NCBI GenBank assembly: GCA_947462335.1
Contig: OX381708.1
Span: forward strand, 7,006,001 to 7,070,000
DNA length: 64,000 bases
Origin: Harmothoe impar
Taxonomy: Eukaryota; Annelida; Polychaeta; Phyllodocida; Polynoidae
Direction: 5' to 3'
Positions within the stretch are counted from its first letter, which is position 1. Every line of letters starts with the position of its first letter. The notes under the pieces are model-generated. The model ran no database searches. It saw only the letters and a program-made list of their open reading frames with translations, and was not told the origin of the DNA. The position numbers and the translations under genes are program-made. Of the stretch, positions 41,756-53,000 are shown piece after piece.

Positions 41756-43018
41756 TGGGGCATTTCTCCACCGGAGAGCCTATTTATTTCATGGTGAATA
41801 CGGAAACACAAGGTTAAACCTATGAGAGGGCCGTTCTCCAGGCCAGCGTGCAATAACCCTCATCCTTATTGCACGCTGTGGCTGTATTGCACTTCTTCTT
41901 ATAGTAACCCCTATAGCGATAATCGTGATTCTGATAATGTCAGTATTTAGGTTTGGGGGTATAGATGACAGCCCTAGTTCAATGGTGACGTGTATTTAAG
42001 TTTTACTCGTGCAAATAACCAGAAATTCCACAAGTAGAATGACAACCTGTATTTCCTCAGTTTCGCTACCAGAAATGACACAGAATATGACACAAGAAAA
42101 TTTCAAAAAATCTTCCAAAAACCTTCCGAAATTCTTGAGTTTTGAGAATGGAGCGAGTTCTGCTGGAGATACTGTTTGCAGGGTTATGTCATGATATTTG
42201 ATCTAGGAATGGTAATTTTATTCTGTTTTGACCATGATAATCCTTACAAATCATTCTATCAATTGGTATCTTTATTCTTCTATTTGGAGTGAAAACCGCG
42301 TTTCAAGGGCAACACAAATCATGGGACACTCATTTAGGCTTTTTAAAATTTCTTTTTAGATTCTAAATATAAAAGCTTTTCAGCAATGATGAAATATTCT
42401 GTCATCCTATTGCATTATATAGAGAAAATTACTACATGATTATTTTTTGCCATTTTTCTTCCATTTTTGGCCATGGTGGCACCCCATGGTGGCTAAAATC
42501 GGAACTTATCCCGGTGGGACTACCCTTTCTGCATACCTCCTCACATTCGATATATGAAATAAATTTGAACTGAGCAAATTTGAATAATACTTACATCCAT
42601 TTAAGAAAGTATTTATTTTCATAGGTATTATGCTAATTAGAAAAATATCAAATTTATGAATTCTCTGGACAAGGTTACAACATATGAATAGAAGAGTATG
42701 TTAGCCTTTGAAATCAGGCAAAAATATTCAGCCAAACTAAGGTTGTCACACACTCAATATATGTAGAATGTCTAAGGCGCTAATGAACTTATGCTAGGGA
42801 TGCCAAGTTACCCTACCCAAAAATCGTATTTGATATGATTTTTGGACCCTAAAATCGTAACAATTTTTGCTTGAAATCGTAATAAAAATTGTAACAATAA
42901 TATGCCCTCTAGAATGCGTTTGTGCTTTATTCTCCATTGTATAATGTAATAATAACCACTTACTTATAAAGCGGACCAGTTTTTAGGAAAGCAGTTTTTC
43001 AAAAGAAAAAAATCAAAA

Positions 43019-43350
43019 TCGACATGCGACATGAAGCTTAGACATTAGTGACATGAGGGAAATAATGAGTGACATGGCATAGGGTAATTCTTAAAATCTT
43101 AAGACATGGACATTTATTAAATTTGACATGCGACATTGGGGACCCCCCCCCAGGTCCCTGCACTCCACATGGGGGTCTCGATGGGGGGGTCCCCATGTCA
43201 CATGTCGATTTTAAGAAATACCCATGTCACCCTGTCGATTTTAAGAAATGCTCATGTCGCCATGTCGATGTCGATTTTAGGAAATGGCCATGTCCCATGT
43301 CACTATCTCTGAGATTTCTCATGTCCCATGTCAATAAGGCTCAAAATGCC
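43019..43350. mobile_element. CATGTCG fold-back repeat, copy 1
   Basis: The left half repeats CGACATG and the right half repeats CATGTCGATTTTAAGAAATG, so the two halves are complementary around a C/G-rich centre (43140-43190). The right half is a tandem array of about 22 bp. Copies lie at 47949-48300 and, less complete, 52640-52945. Confidence 0.6.
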
Positions 43351-43352
43351 CA

Positions 43353-45304
43353 AAATATAACTGTTCCACATTGATGATGCAAAATATCAATTGATCCCCC
43401 CCCCCTACATACAAAATGGTCACTCCCAAAAACAAAGGTGACTTAACTATTATCCCAACAGGTAACATTAATGAGACTGATAACAAATTAATTAATGTCC
43501 CCCCCCCCCATAGACCAAATGGTCACTCCTTAAAACGTGGGTGGGCCCAATATGGACAATATTAACCTCAAACTATAACTGTCACATATTGATGAAGGGA
43601 AGGTTTAATTAATGCCAATTCCCCACATATGGTCGATTCTCACGAAAATGGATCACAGGGCATTGAGAGAGCTAAAAACCTATATTGCAGATACTGCTTC
43701 GATCTTAAAATATTTCATAAATACCATACAAGAGAGTACTTTTATAAAGTCGGGAACATTAATCCCTTAAATTGACATAATTAGATTCATTCAAAGTTGG
43801 ACCTATGCACGGTGATGATTCCTACAAATGTGATGGGGAAATAGTATGCATAAAAATTAAGTTATGACTAAAATGATAGAAAACTTCAAGATGTTTTCTA
43901 AAGTTCAATGATAAAACTTTATATTCTCATAGAATATAAAAGTATAATTCGTTTTTTCTCATGGAAAAACATTTTCCTGATGGACCTACGCACGGTGACG
44001 GGACCTACGCACTAACTTATTGGTTCGCAACTTGCCAAAGCATGTACTAAAAATATTGATAATATTAGCCATCATTTACCATTATCTCCATGATGTTTTA
44101 TGATGTACCCACGCACGGTCACTATTAATGATTTTTCTTACCCTAAACCAGAGATATCTTAATGCAGGTCTTTTCTGAAATAGTGTGCATATTCCTTGGT
44201 AATTGGGGTATACAATATGAAAATATAATATTGTGGCCCCACCATACAACAAAAGACCGCTCCCTAAAACATAAGTAGGCCCAATACGAACACTATTAAC
44301 CCCAAACAGTAACTGTTACATATTGATGAAGTGAATTATTCCAATAGCCTCCCCCCCCCCCCCCCGCCACCGTCTACATACAAAAATGGTCACTCCTAAA
44401 AGCACAGGTGACCGCAGTATCATCCTGACTGGTAACATTAATGAGATTGATAAAGAAAAAAAATCCCCCCCCCCCATATACCAAAAAACCACTCCCTAAA
44501 ACGTGGGTGGGCCCAATATGGACACTATTAACCCTAAACTATAACTGTTACTTATTGATAAAGGGAAAGTTTAATTGACACCCCCCTCCTCAATACAAAA
44601 GGGTCACTCCCTTCTCCTCCTTCCGTGTCCGATATATAGACCAATACATGGATAAATTATTAGGGCCCAATTAGAATATATCAAAATACAGTAAGGGGTA
44701 ATGCCATTACTAATGGTACGATCATGGCGAAACTACCCAACCACGTGGCAGCCTGTGTTTGCCCCCCACTCCAGCTGGGCCGTGTCATGTAGCAGCAGAG
44801 CAAACCCTAACCTGTGCTATAATAAGAGAATCATTGAGGCCGTGTCTAGGCCTGCTACCTCGGCACTGGTGAGTGGAGTAGGGTTGTTACCCAAACGGCC
44901 TTAAAGGGTCACTGTTACGTCCTCTTCTACTTCGTATCACCGTATTTACTGTTTCAGTCTGTACGTTATAGTATATCTCTGAATGTCAGCCTTCACTCAA
45001 AAAGCCTCAGGTCGTTGGGGGAGGGGGGAGGGGGGTAACCCTTTTATGTGGAGGATATGGACTGGTTTTTATCTAAATAATGTTTGGGAAAAGAGAATAT
45101 GTAAAGATGGTGGCACAGACTCTTTAAAAACAATCATTGAGGCCTACTTCCTCAGTGTTGGTGAGTGGAGTAGTGTGGCCGGGTAGAGACCTTTTGCACA
45201 GAACAGAGGTTTTTACAGTTGGACCCTTGACTGTTGGTCAATGCAAAGTCTATGGGTCGTATAGGTTTAATTGATCAGTTCTCGGAAAACCGGGAAACTG
45301 ATCA
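43353..45304. repeat. Spacer between duplication copies, with its own direct repeats
   Basis: Blocks at about 43385-43630 and 44225-44600 are related direct repeats (AATGGTCACTCC, GGGCCCAATA, TAACTGTTACATATTGATGA). Between them the motif CACGGTGA recurs next to CCTACGCA. Several C runs of 9-16 bases occur. No gene is supported. Confidence 0.5.
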
Positions 45305-48280
45305 AAAACAGGTCGCTACCCAGCGATGCACCGCGCCCCAAGCAGGCCCCATCATAAGTTCTATGCTGGACTCACAGTTGAAGATTGATAATATTACGAC
45401 CATCTGACCCTATTTGCGATATGTAAAGGGGTTCCCACAATGCAGTTATTTGGAGCAGACGAACGCACCACGAAATTCCCCCCCCCCCTATATCGCCAGC
45501 AGCTGCTGGTCCTTATTAAAAATAGAAAACGTCATTAGTTGGGTCACTGGTACCCACTCCATTGAGATAGCATTGAGTGCTTGCCAGAACAAACAAACCA
45601 AAAGAGGCTAGCTGAATGTATGTACTGTATTCAAAGTTAACTCGATTCTTCTTCCCAATCCTACTTCAATTAATATAATAAATACTCGTGTCATCTGCCC
45701 CTATGAGTACAAGAGTATAAGCCATTCAAATAATTAAGAAATTCAAACCTAAACGTCTGATTCAAGCAGCCACCCGTGGGGGTGGGTCGGGGGAGGTAAT
45801 GTTTTGGGCACAGTTTGCTGTGAAATTAGGCCACTATTCACCTTGACAGCCCCTCCTCCCCCCCCCCCCAGTCCCTGAAGGCTAGTCATTATTAAAATCC
45901 TTGCTATTTCATCTGCCAAGCTGTCCTTGTTTGGCTGTATTGTCTAAAAGCATCTGTGCCATACATTTATCCATCTATTGGGCCACTTTGCTCTAGTCTT
46001 AGATGGACATGCCTTTAAAATATTCTAAGATGTCCGGGCATTTAGTCTTCATTGGGATTGGTTGATTGATTGGCTTGTGTAACATCTAGGTGTACACAGT
46101 ACCCTACGGACTGCCTCAAGTTAGCGAGGAGCACAGTTTTTTTTTGTCCAAGTGACAACTAGGGTATGCATTAACACCATCTAGTGCATGTTGTGGACAC
46201 TACTGGTCTGTACTAGTCTAATTGACCCGCGTGGACTTCTAGTTGCACACCTTCCCATGTTACCCCATATAGCCTACACAATCCCCAAGCTGAGGTCTTG
46301 TTAAAACCTGTGGCGAGGAGTCATCCATAAATAGTGGTAGTTTGCCTCACAGTAGGACACAGGAGTCTTTAGGCCACTACGTAATTCAAATTTTTCTTTT
46401 TTTTGAAAAAAAGACTACGGACAGCACCCGCACCATTTCCTGGAAAATTGCATTTAAAAAAATAAATTTATAGGTGGCCTTTTCTCTAATGCTGAGCCAG
46501 GAAATTTGGGTTTGAAAAAAAGATTTGCTTCAAAAAAAAGATTCTCCCGCTCCATTGTTTCAAGGTTGAAACTCATAGACAAGAATTTTGGAGGAAAAAA
46601 AAATAATCAAAAAACAATCGCCCTACTGCACCTCTTTTTGGAAAACAATATCTGTAGATCAACTTTTTTTTGGTGTGGCGTTATGGGGCATTTCTCCACC
46701 GGAGAGCCTATTTATTTCATGGTGAATACGGAAACACAAGGTTAAACCTATGAGAGGGCCGTTCTCTAGGCCAGCGTGCAATAACCCTCATCCATATTGC
46801 ATGCTGTGGCTGTATTGCTCTTCTTCTTATAGTAACCCCTATAGCGATAATCGTGATTCTGATGATGTCAGTATTTAGGTTTGGGGGTATAGATGACAGC
46901 CCTAGTTCAATGGTGACGTGTATTTAAGTTTTACTCGTGCAAATAACCAGAAATTCCACAAGTAGAATGACGACCTGTATTTCCTCAGTTTCGCTACCAG
47001 AAATGACACAGAATATGACACAAGAAAATTTCAAAAAATCTTCCAAAAACCTTCCGAAATTCTTGAGTTTTGAGAATGGAACGAGTTCTGCTGGAGATAC
47101 TGTTTGCAGGGTTATGTCATGATATTTGATCTAGGAATGGTAATTTTATTCTGTTTTGACCATGATAATCCTTACAAATCATTCTATCAATTGGTATCTT
47201 TATTCTTCTATTTGGAGTGAAAACCGCGTTTCAAGGGCAACACAAATCATGGGACACTCATTTAGGCTTTTAAAATTTCTTTTTAGATTCTAAATATAGA
47301 AGCTTTTCAGCAATGATGAAATATTCTGTCATCCTATTGCATTATATAGAGAAAATTACTACATGATTAATTTTTTGCCATTTTTCTTCCATTTTTGGCC
47401 ATGGTGGCACCCCCTGGTGGCTAAAATCGGAACTTATGCCGGTGGGACTAGCCTTTCTGCATACCTCCTCACATTCGATATATGAAATAAATTTGAACTG
47501 AGCAAATTTGAATAATACTTACATCCATTTAAGAAAGTATTTATTTTCATAGGTATTATGCTAATTAGAAAAATATCAAATTTATGAATTCTCTGGACAA
47601 GGTTACAACATATGAATAGAAGAGTATGTTAGCCTTTGAAATCAGGCAAAAATATTCAGCCAAACTAAGGTTGTCACACACTCAATATATATAGAATGTC
47701 TAAGGCGCTAATGAACTTATGCTAGGGATGCCAAGTTACCCTACCCAAAAATCGTATTTGATATGATTTTTGGACCCTAAAATCGTAACAATTTTTGCTT
47801 GAAATCGTAATAAAAATTGTAACAATAATATGCCCTCTAGAATGCGTTTGTGCTTTATTCTCCATTGTATAATGTAATAATAACCACTTACTTATAAAGC
47901 GGACCAGTTTTTAGGAAAGCAGTTTTTCAAAAGGAAAAAAATCAAAATCGACATGCGACATGAAGCTTAGACATTAGTGACATGAGGGAAATAATGAGTG
48001 ACATGGCATAGGGTAATTCTTAAAATCTTAAGACATGGACATTTATTAAATTTGACATGCGACATTGGGGACCCCCCCCAGGTCCCTGCACTCCACATGG
48101 GGGTCTCGATGGGAGGGTCCCCATGTCACATGTCGATTTTAAGAAATACCCATGTCACCCTGTCGATTTTAAGAAATGCTCATGTCGCCATGTCGATGTC
48201 GATTTTAGGAAATGGCCATGTCCCATGTCACTATCTCTGAGATTTCTCATGTCCCATGTCAATAAGGCTCAAAATGCCCA
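45305..48280. repeat. 3.3-kb segmental duplication, copy 2
   Basis: Partner of 40058-43352, with small indels and scattered substitutions that show it is older than the 3,888-bp KLHL duplication. It carries the second KLHL relic at about 45971-46060 on minus and the MITE at 46369-46683. It ends inside the CATGTCG repeat, which then extends to about 48300. Confidence 0.85.
45971..46060 (-). pseudogene. Relic of a G/H-type kelch-like gene, duplicate
   Basis: Copy of the relic at 41025-41122, with a few substitutions (for example GGGCCACTTTGC for GGGCCGCTTTGC). It arose by the segmental duplication. Confidence 0.5.
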
Positions 48281-49229
48281 TGTCGCCATGTCGATTTTAG
48301 GGGTCGACCCCCATCCACATGCTCATGGACACGAGGTATCACGGTACAAATAGCCGACAAAATTTCTGATTCTGACCCTATTTTTCTCCTTCAGACAGGC
48401 AAAATGTTGGGTTCTTTTGAGTGTGCAGTAATAAATGACCCCTTTAATTAAAGCTTAACACATATCTGATTTTTATATTTGCATCCCGCATAAAAAAGTG
48501 TGTTCCGATTTTGCGCTAGTTGCCATGGAAACTGACTTACCCAAACTGGAGAAATTTTACAAGTGCCCAGCGACCTTTGACCTTGACCTTTGACCCCTCC
48601 AAGCACCACCCAGGGTCACCATGGCAACAAACAACTTTTTATATTTTTTTTACCAAGGCCTTTGGGAACAATTTGGGCCACACATTATGATTCTGTGACA
48701 AATTTAAGGCCTCCTACCACTGATTATATGCACAGTAGTACCGTTTTTCATTGGCACTATTTACTATTCTGGGGGTGAATTTGTACTGTGACACCACGAT
48801 CCATGTAAAGGGGTTAAATCCTCCCTATGCACAAATATTTTAGATAAAAAAGCATCCCCTTTCTTTAAGAACATGCATTGTGAGAGCCCTAAGGCGTAAG
48901 GGCTAGTAAAGCACCTCCTATTTTAGTAAAACACTGAAATTTTTATTCATTTATCCCCCTTTCCATGAAATCACGGGCTTTGATTTCTTTTTTTTTGCAC
49001 AGAATTTCCCGGACTGGATTTATTCCCCCCCTCCCCTTTCTGATTTTCACGTAGATTTCTTGGAAAATATCCCCCTTTTTCCAAATTTCTAGGACATTCC
49101 TGAGAGCGGAAAAAGGTCCCTATTTCCGTGTTTTTTTAACATAATTTATATAAACATGGATGGTGTTAACTCCCCCCCCCCATTCTTCTAGACCCCCGCC
49201 CCGGACTCTTACCCCCACCACTGCTGCAA
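48281..49229. other. Intergenic with nuclear-receptor-like half-sites
   Basis: No gene is supported. At 48571-48597 the minus strand reads four AGGTCA-like half-sites in a row with spacings 1, 0 and 1. The remainder has poly-C and poly-T runs. Confidence 0.4.
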
Positions 49230-49395
49230 CAGGGGCGGATCCAGGATTTTGGGAAAGGGGGGGGCAATACCCCTAGTCTAGGGGTATTGACTTTTTTGTA
49301 CATTAAACTAAAATGTACAGAAAAAATAGGGGGGGGCACCCCGAGGGGGGGGGGCACGCCGGGTCGGCCCCCCCCCCCCCCCAAATCCGCCCCTG
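49230..49395. mobile_element. hAT-like MITE with CAGGGGCGGAT ends
   Basis: CAGGGGCGGATCCAGGATTT and the complementary AAATCCGCCCCTG form the ends. These ends are typical of widely distributed non-autonomous hAT elements. The centre is made of G and C runs of up to 18 bases. Flanking 8-mers are only partly alike (GCTGCAAC, GCTACAGT), so the target duplication has decayed. Confidence 0.7.
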
Positions 49396-49499
49396 CTACA
49401 GTCACCAATTGCCAGAATTGGGCCTAGTTCAGCTTTCCCCACCCCAACAACTTTCACCCATCTTCCGCCTCCTGTTAGTGTTACGAATATAATGATAAT

Positions 49500-50007
49500 A
49501 GACCGGTGCCGAAGGCGCTGGTGTGTGAAATTTCGCGGCCGTCAACACGGTACAACTTGGCCGTTGGGACTGAAAGCGCGCGAAAAGTTGCGGTATCCTG
49601 GCGTCGTTTTATCATTGAAACCTTACATAAATCACCACAAAACATAGTAATAACGAATCACAAGTCCCCCAAGATGGTCCCTACCTGTTCAGGAGCAGTT
49701 GTCACGGCAGAATCTTGGCGAAATTCGATGTATTCTGCAACTCGATTTCAATTGTACGGCGTGCTGTGCCCTGGTGTGCAGATCCAGAACTATCTCACAG
49801 CGCCACGCGGCGGGATGCGGCGCAACTAACCCGGCCGTTTCTAAGGACGCTCCTAGCAACGGAGGATGTATCCAAGTAAATCCCGCCTATCCACGACAAC
49901 CACTGTCATAGTAACAGTTAGTATTGAATCTCCCAGCGAGCAGCAACAGCCTCATCACTGTTAGTTACTTATTGTCACCACATCTGTAAGTTATACAAGA
50001 CAACAAC
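49500..50007 (+). promoter_or_regulatory. CpG-rich promoter region of the orphan gene
   Basis: A GC- and CpG-rich stretch (GGCGCTGG, TTTCGCGGCC, GCGGCGGGATGCGGCGC) stands out from AT-rich surroundings and leads to the ATG at 50008. CTCCTAGCAACGG at about 49850 resembles an RFX half-site. No TATA box is obvious. The role is inferred from position and composition. Confidence 0.4.
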
Positions 50008-53000
50008 ATGTACAACATACTCAGGGCATCATCGTTGCCCGTGGTCCTGGCCAAGAAGCGTACCAAAATAATATTCTTCTACGAGTACCAGGGGGAACTA
50101 ATCGGGGTCCGTCGGGCCCAACCCAAGGTGAGAACCGGCTACCCGGGCTAGGCCTTTTGTGTCCTTTTGTCTCAGATCTTTTATGTAGTGCTTGGTTCGA
50201 TCATGAATGCTAAACACGTCCATGGTCTGATAATGTAATATGTTATATGCTAAGATCGGCATGTGACTTCCGTGTGTAGCCTACTAGAACTAGTCAAGTC
50301 TATATAGCCTACCCATTTATGCAATTTGTAAATCCACGCGGCAGAAAGGGGCGTGGCACTTTAAGTTTCGTGACCTGGGTTTCGTGAAGAGTGATAGAAT
50401 ATCATATATGCGTATATAGCCCGGGGTATAGATACCTTTTCGGGACCTTCGGTGGAAAAATGGGATACTTTTTACCGGGACTTTTTATAAAGACTGTTTT
50501 TGTAATACTATTAATATAATAGCAAGTTAAGTGGGAGCGGTTCCCTTACAGTTCCATATCATATGACATAGCCATAGGCTCCGGCATAAGCTACCCAGCA
50601 AACTGGCGTCACCATGAGTCATGTTTGGTGATGCTGAGTGACCATGCTTTTGCGTGATCACACAATGAGTGAGCATGAGCCACTGCCTGTCAGTTGTTAC
50701 TCATCATGGAGCATTATCACTCATCTTACAACAACTGTGAGTTAGCACTGCGTGACAATGAGCCACTGCCTGTCAGTTGTCACTCATCATGGAGCATTAT
50801 CACTCATCTTCCAACAACTGTGAGTTAGCACTGCGTGACAATGAGCCACTGCTTGTCAGTTCTCACTCAGCATGGAGCATCATCACTCATCTTACAACAA
50901 CTGTGAGTTAGTACTGCGTGACAATGAGCCACTGCTTGTCAGTTCTCACTCAGCATGGAGCATCATCACTCATCTTACAACTTGCCCTCTGTGGCAGAGG
51001 CCCACATTTGAAGTATGGATGCTTGTACATAGTAAAGGGGTATATCACTCAAATGTTAATTTCCTCCCATAAATCAACCGGGTTGGTTACATGATTGTAA
51101 ACATATGTAATAAGGGAATGTAATGATAGTCAACAACAAGGTGTTTAAATTCATTTTCAATGCATAACTGAGGATTACATTTGTCTATGGGGCATAGCAC
51201 TGAATGGCAATCAACTACATATTACAAAGTATTAAGACATTGATTGACCTAAGTCTAACAAAAATCTGAAAGTCTGGTGATCAGTGACCAACATGGTCAC
51301 ATACACTCATGTGAAAGAGTTAAGAACACTTAATATGAGGGCAATACATTATGTTGCAGGGGGTGATAATAGGGGCACATGCTATATCTGACCAAACATG
51401 GCAGGTTGTCACGCATGCGTGACTATGAGTGACTGCCTGTCAGCTCTCACTCAGCATCACGCATCATCACTCACAATGACACACTATATAGGTTTCCTGG
51501 GTTCTGATTGGTTAAATTCGAATTTCCCGCCATTTCCTTTGTTCTCAGTGTAGAGTAGTAGCTTCCACAGCAGACAGGCAGAGACAGTCAAGGAGAACAG
51601 TTGTAAGGTGGGTTGTCCTACAGTATTTCAATTATAATGTGTACTTCCAGATTGTGAATTTTAGAGTAACATATAATATACTACTGTTGAATATCATCTG
51701 CTGCTGGTAAGCCATATGGTTAACAGACATGAGATTATATATTGGTTTCAAGGGGCATAAAAGTTCTGGTGAACTAAGTCTTTATATTTGCTTACATTTC
51801 AACAGGTACTCCCAAAAGTATTTGAAGGAACCCTACATTTACAACAGATGCATAGAGGAAGACAATCAAGCCAGCAATGGAGAAATTACCATACAAGTAA
51901 CCCTGGAAACAGGATGAACAGATTAATTGATGAACAGTTTAATTGATGTATTCAATAAAGAAAGAAAAAAATGAAATATGATCCCCTAACGCAAATGGCT
52001 TAATGCGTGATCCTTGGTGAGGCTGCGTCATCACGCATGCGTGAGTACGAGTGAGGCTGCGTCATCACACATGCGTGAGTACGAGTGAGGCTGCGTCATC
52101 ACGCAAGCGTGAGTACGAGTGAGGCTGCTTCATCACGCAAGCGTGAGTGCGAGTGAGGCTGCGTCATCACGCATGCGTGAGTGCGAGTGAGGTTGAGTTA
52201 ATATTGACAACACATGACTCATTTGGGATTTTACCAACTCAATGCGTGAGGGACTCACTCACAGTCACTCAATATCACGCCAATTTGCTGGGTATGTTCT
52301 ATGAATGGCTCAAGACAACATTCTAGCTATAATAATAAAGGCAAAAAAAAAGAGGTTTGTTTCAGGTAACCCGACCGACCCTATCAAAACAGGGCTGACC
52401 CAACGTTTTTTATGCAATTATGAAGACTTAGACTCTATTTGTATTTTTACCCTTTTTTGGTAAATTTTTGGGTTTTCGGAGAGGTCAGCTAGTATTTTCA
52501 AGTTAAAAAAAAAATCTGACCTACCGACCCTACATTATCTTGCCATGTTACCTAAAACCAACCTTTTTTTTTTGGCCTAACCACACAGACTCTGTGGGGG
52601 GGGGGGGGGCTATATATGACTACATACTACATGTATGTTCCCTGTCCATTGTAGGGGGTGTAGATGGGGGCCCCCCTATGTCGCATGTCGATTTAAAGAA
52701 ATGGCCATGTCGCATGTCCATGTCGCTTAATAATCCCCATGTCCCATGTCGATTTTAAGAATTGTTCATGTCTCCTGTCACTATCATTTCAAACCCCATG
52801 TCGCATGTCACTAGGCCTCATGTCGCATGTTGATTTTAAGAAATGGTCATGTTGCCATGTCGAATTTAGCCATCCACCCCCATATTGTAAATGCCCATGT
52901 TTTAATACTTTAATAGATGTCCATGCAGCCCATGTCCTGTGTCACTTAGAAACGGACCGAAAAAAATATTATCATTTGTTTATAAGGTCTATTTGACTTT

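Larger units (their letters stand above)
40058..43352. repeat. 3.3-kb segmental duplication, copy 1
   Basis: Nearly the same sequence recurs at 45305-48280, mostly 4,928 bp later. Copy 1 has about 300 extra bases (about 40350-40665) absent from copy 2. It contains a GTCGCTACCCAGCGATGCAC repeat (third example at 63745), a KLHL relic, an AGGCCAC-ended MITE, the TGCAATAACCCT repeat and a CATGTCG fold-back. It is in direct orientation and has no LTR-like ends. Confidence 0.85.
50594..52292. mobile_element. 1.7-kb TIR element with minisatellites and an exon-like module
   Basis: The ends CCCAGCAAACTGGCGTCA and its near-complement are flanked by TA. Inside, an 83-bp tandem repeat fills the left part and a 34-bp tandem repeat the right part. 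Both are rich in TGAGTGA/TCACTCA and TCACGCATGCGTGA palindromes. The middle, at about 51500-51960, looks genic. No transposase was found. It lies in intron 1 of the inferred orphan gene. Confidence 0.7.

Noticed and set aside
40058..48280. LTR retrotransposon with 3-kb terminal repeats
   Set aside because: The repeats lack TG...CA ends, have no gag/pol between them and contain other nested repeats; a segmental duplication fits better.
51729..51917. 62-codon frame as exon 2 of the orphan gene
   Set aside because: It lies inside a TIR element that appears to be inserted in intron 1. The exon at 53600 continues the protein in phase and fits better.
50669..52195. CRISPR-like arrays
   Set aside because: The repeats are contiguous 83-bp and 34-bp minisatellites without unique spacers, in animal DNA.
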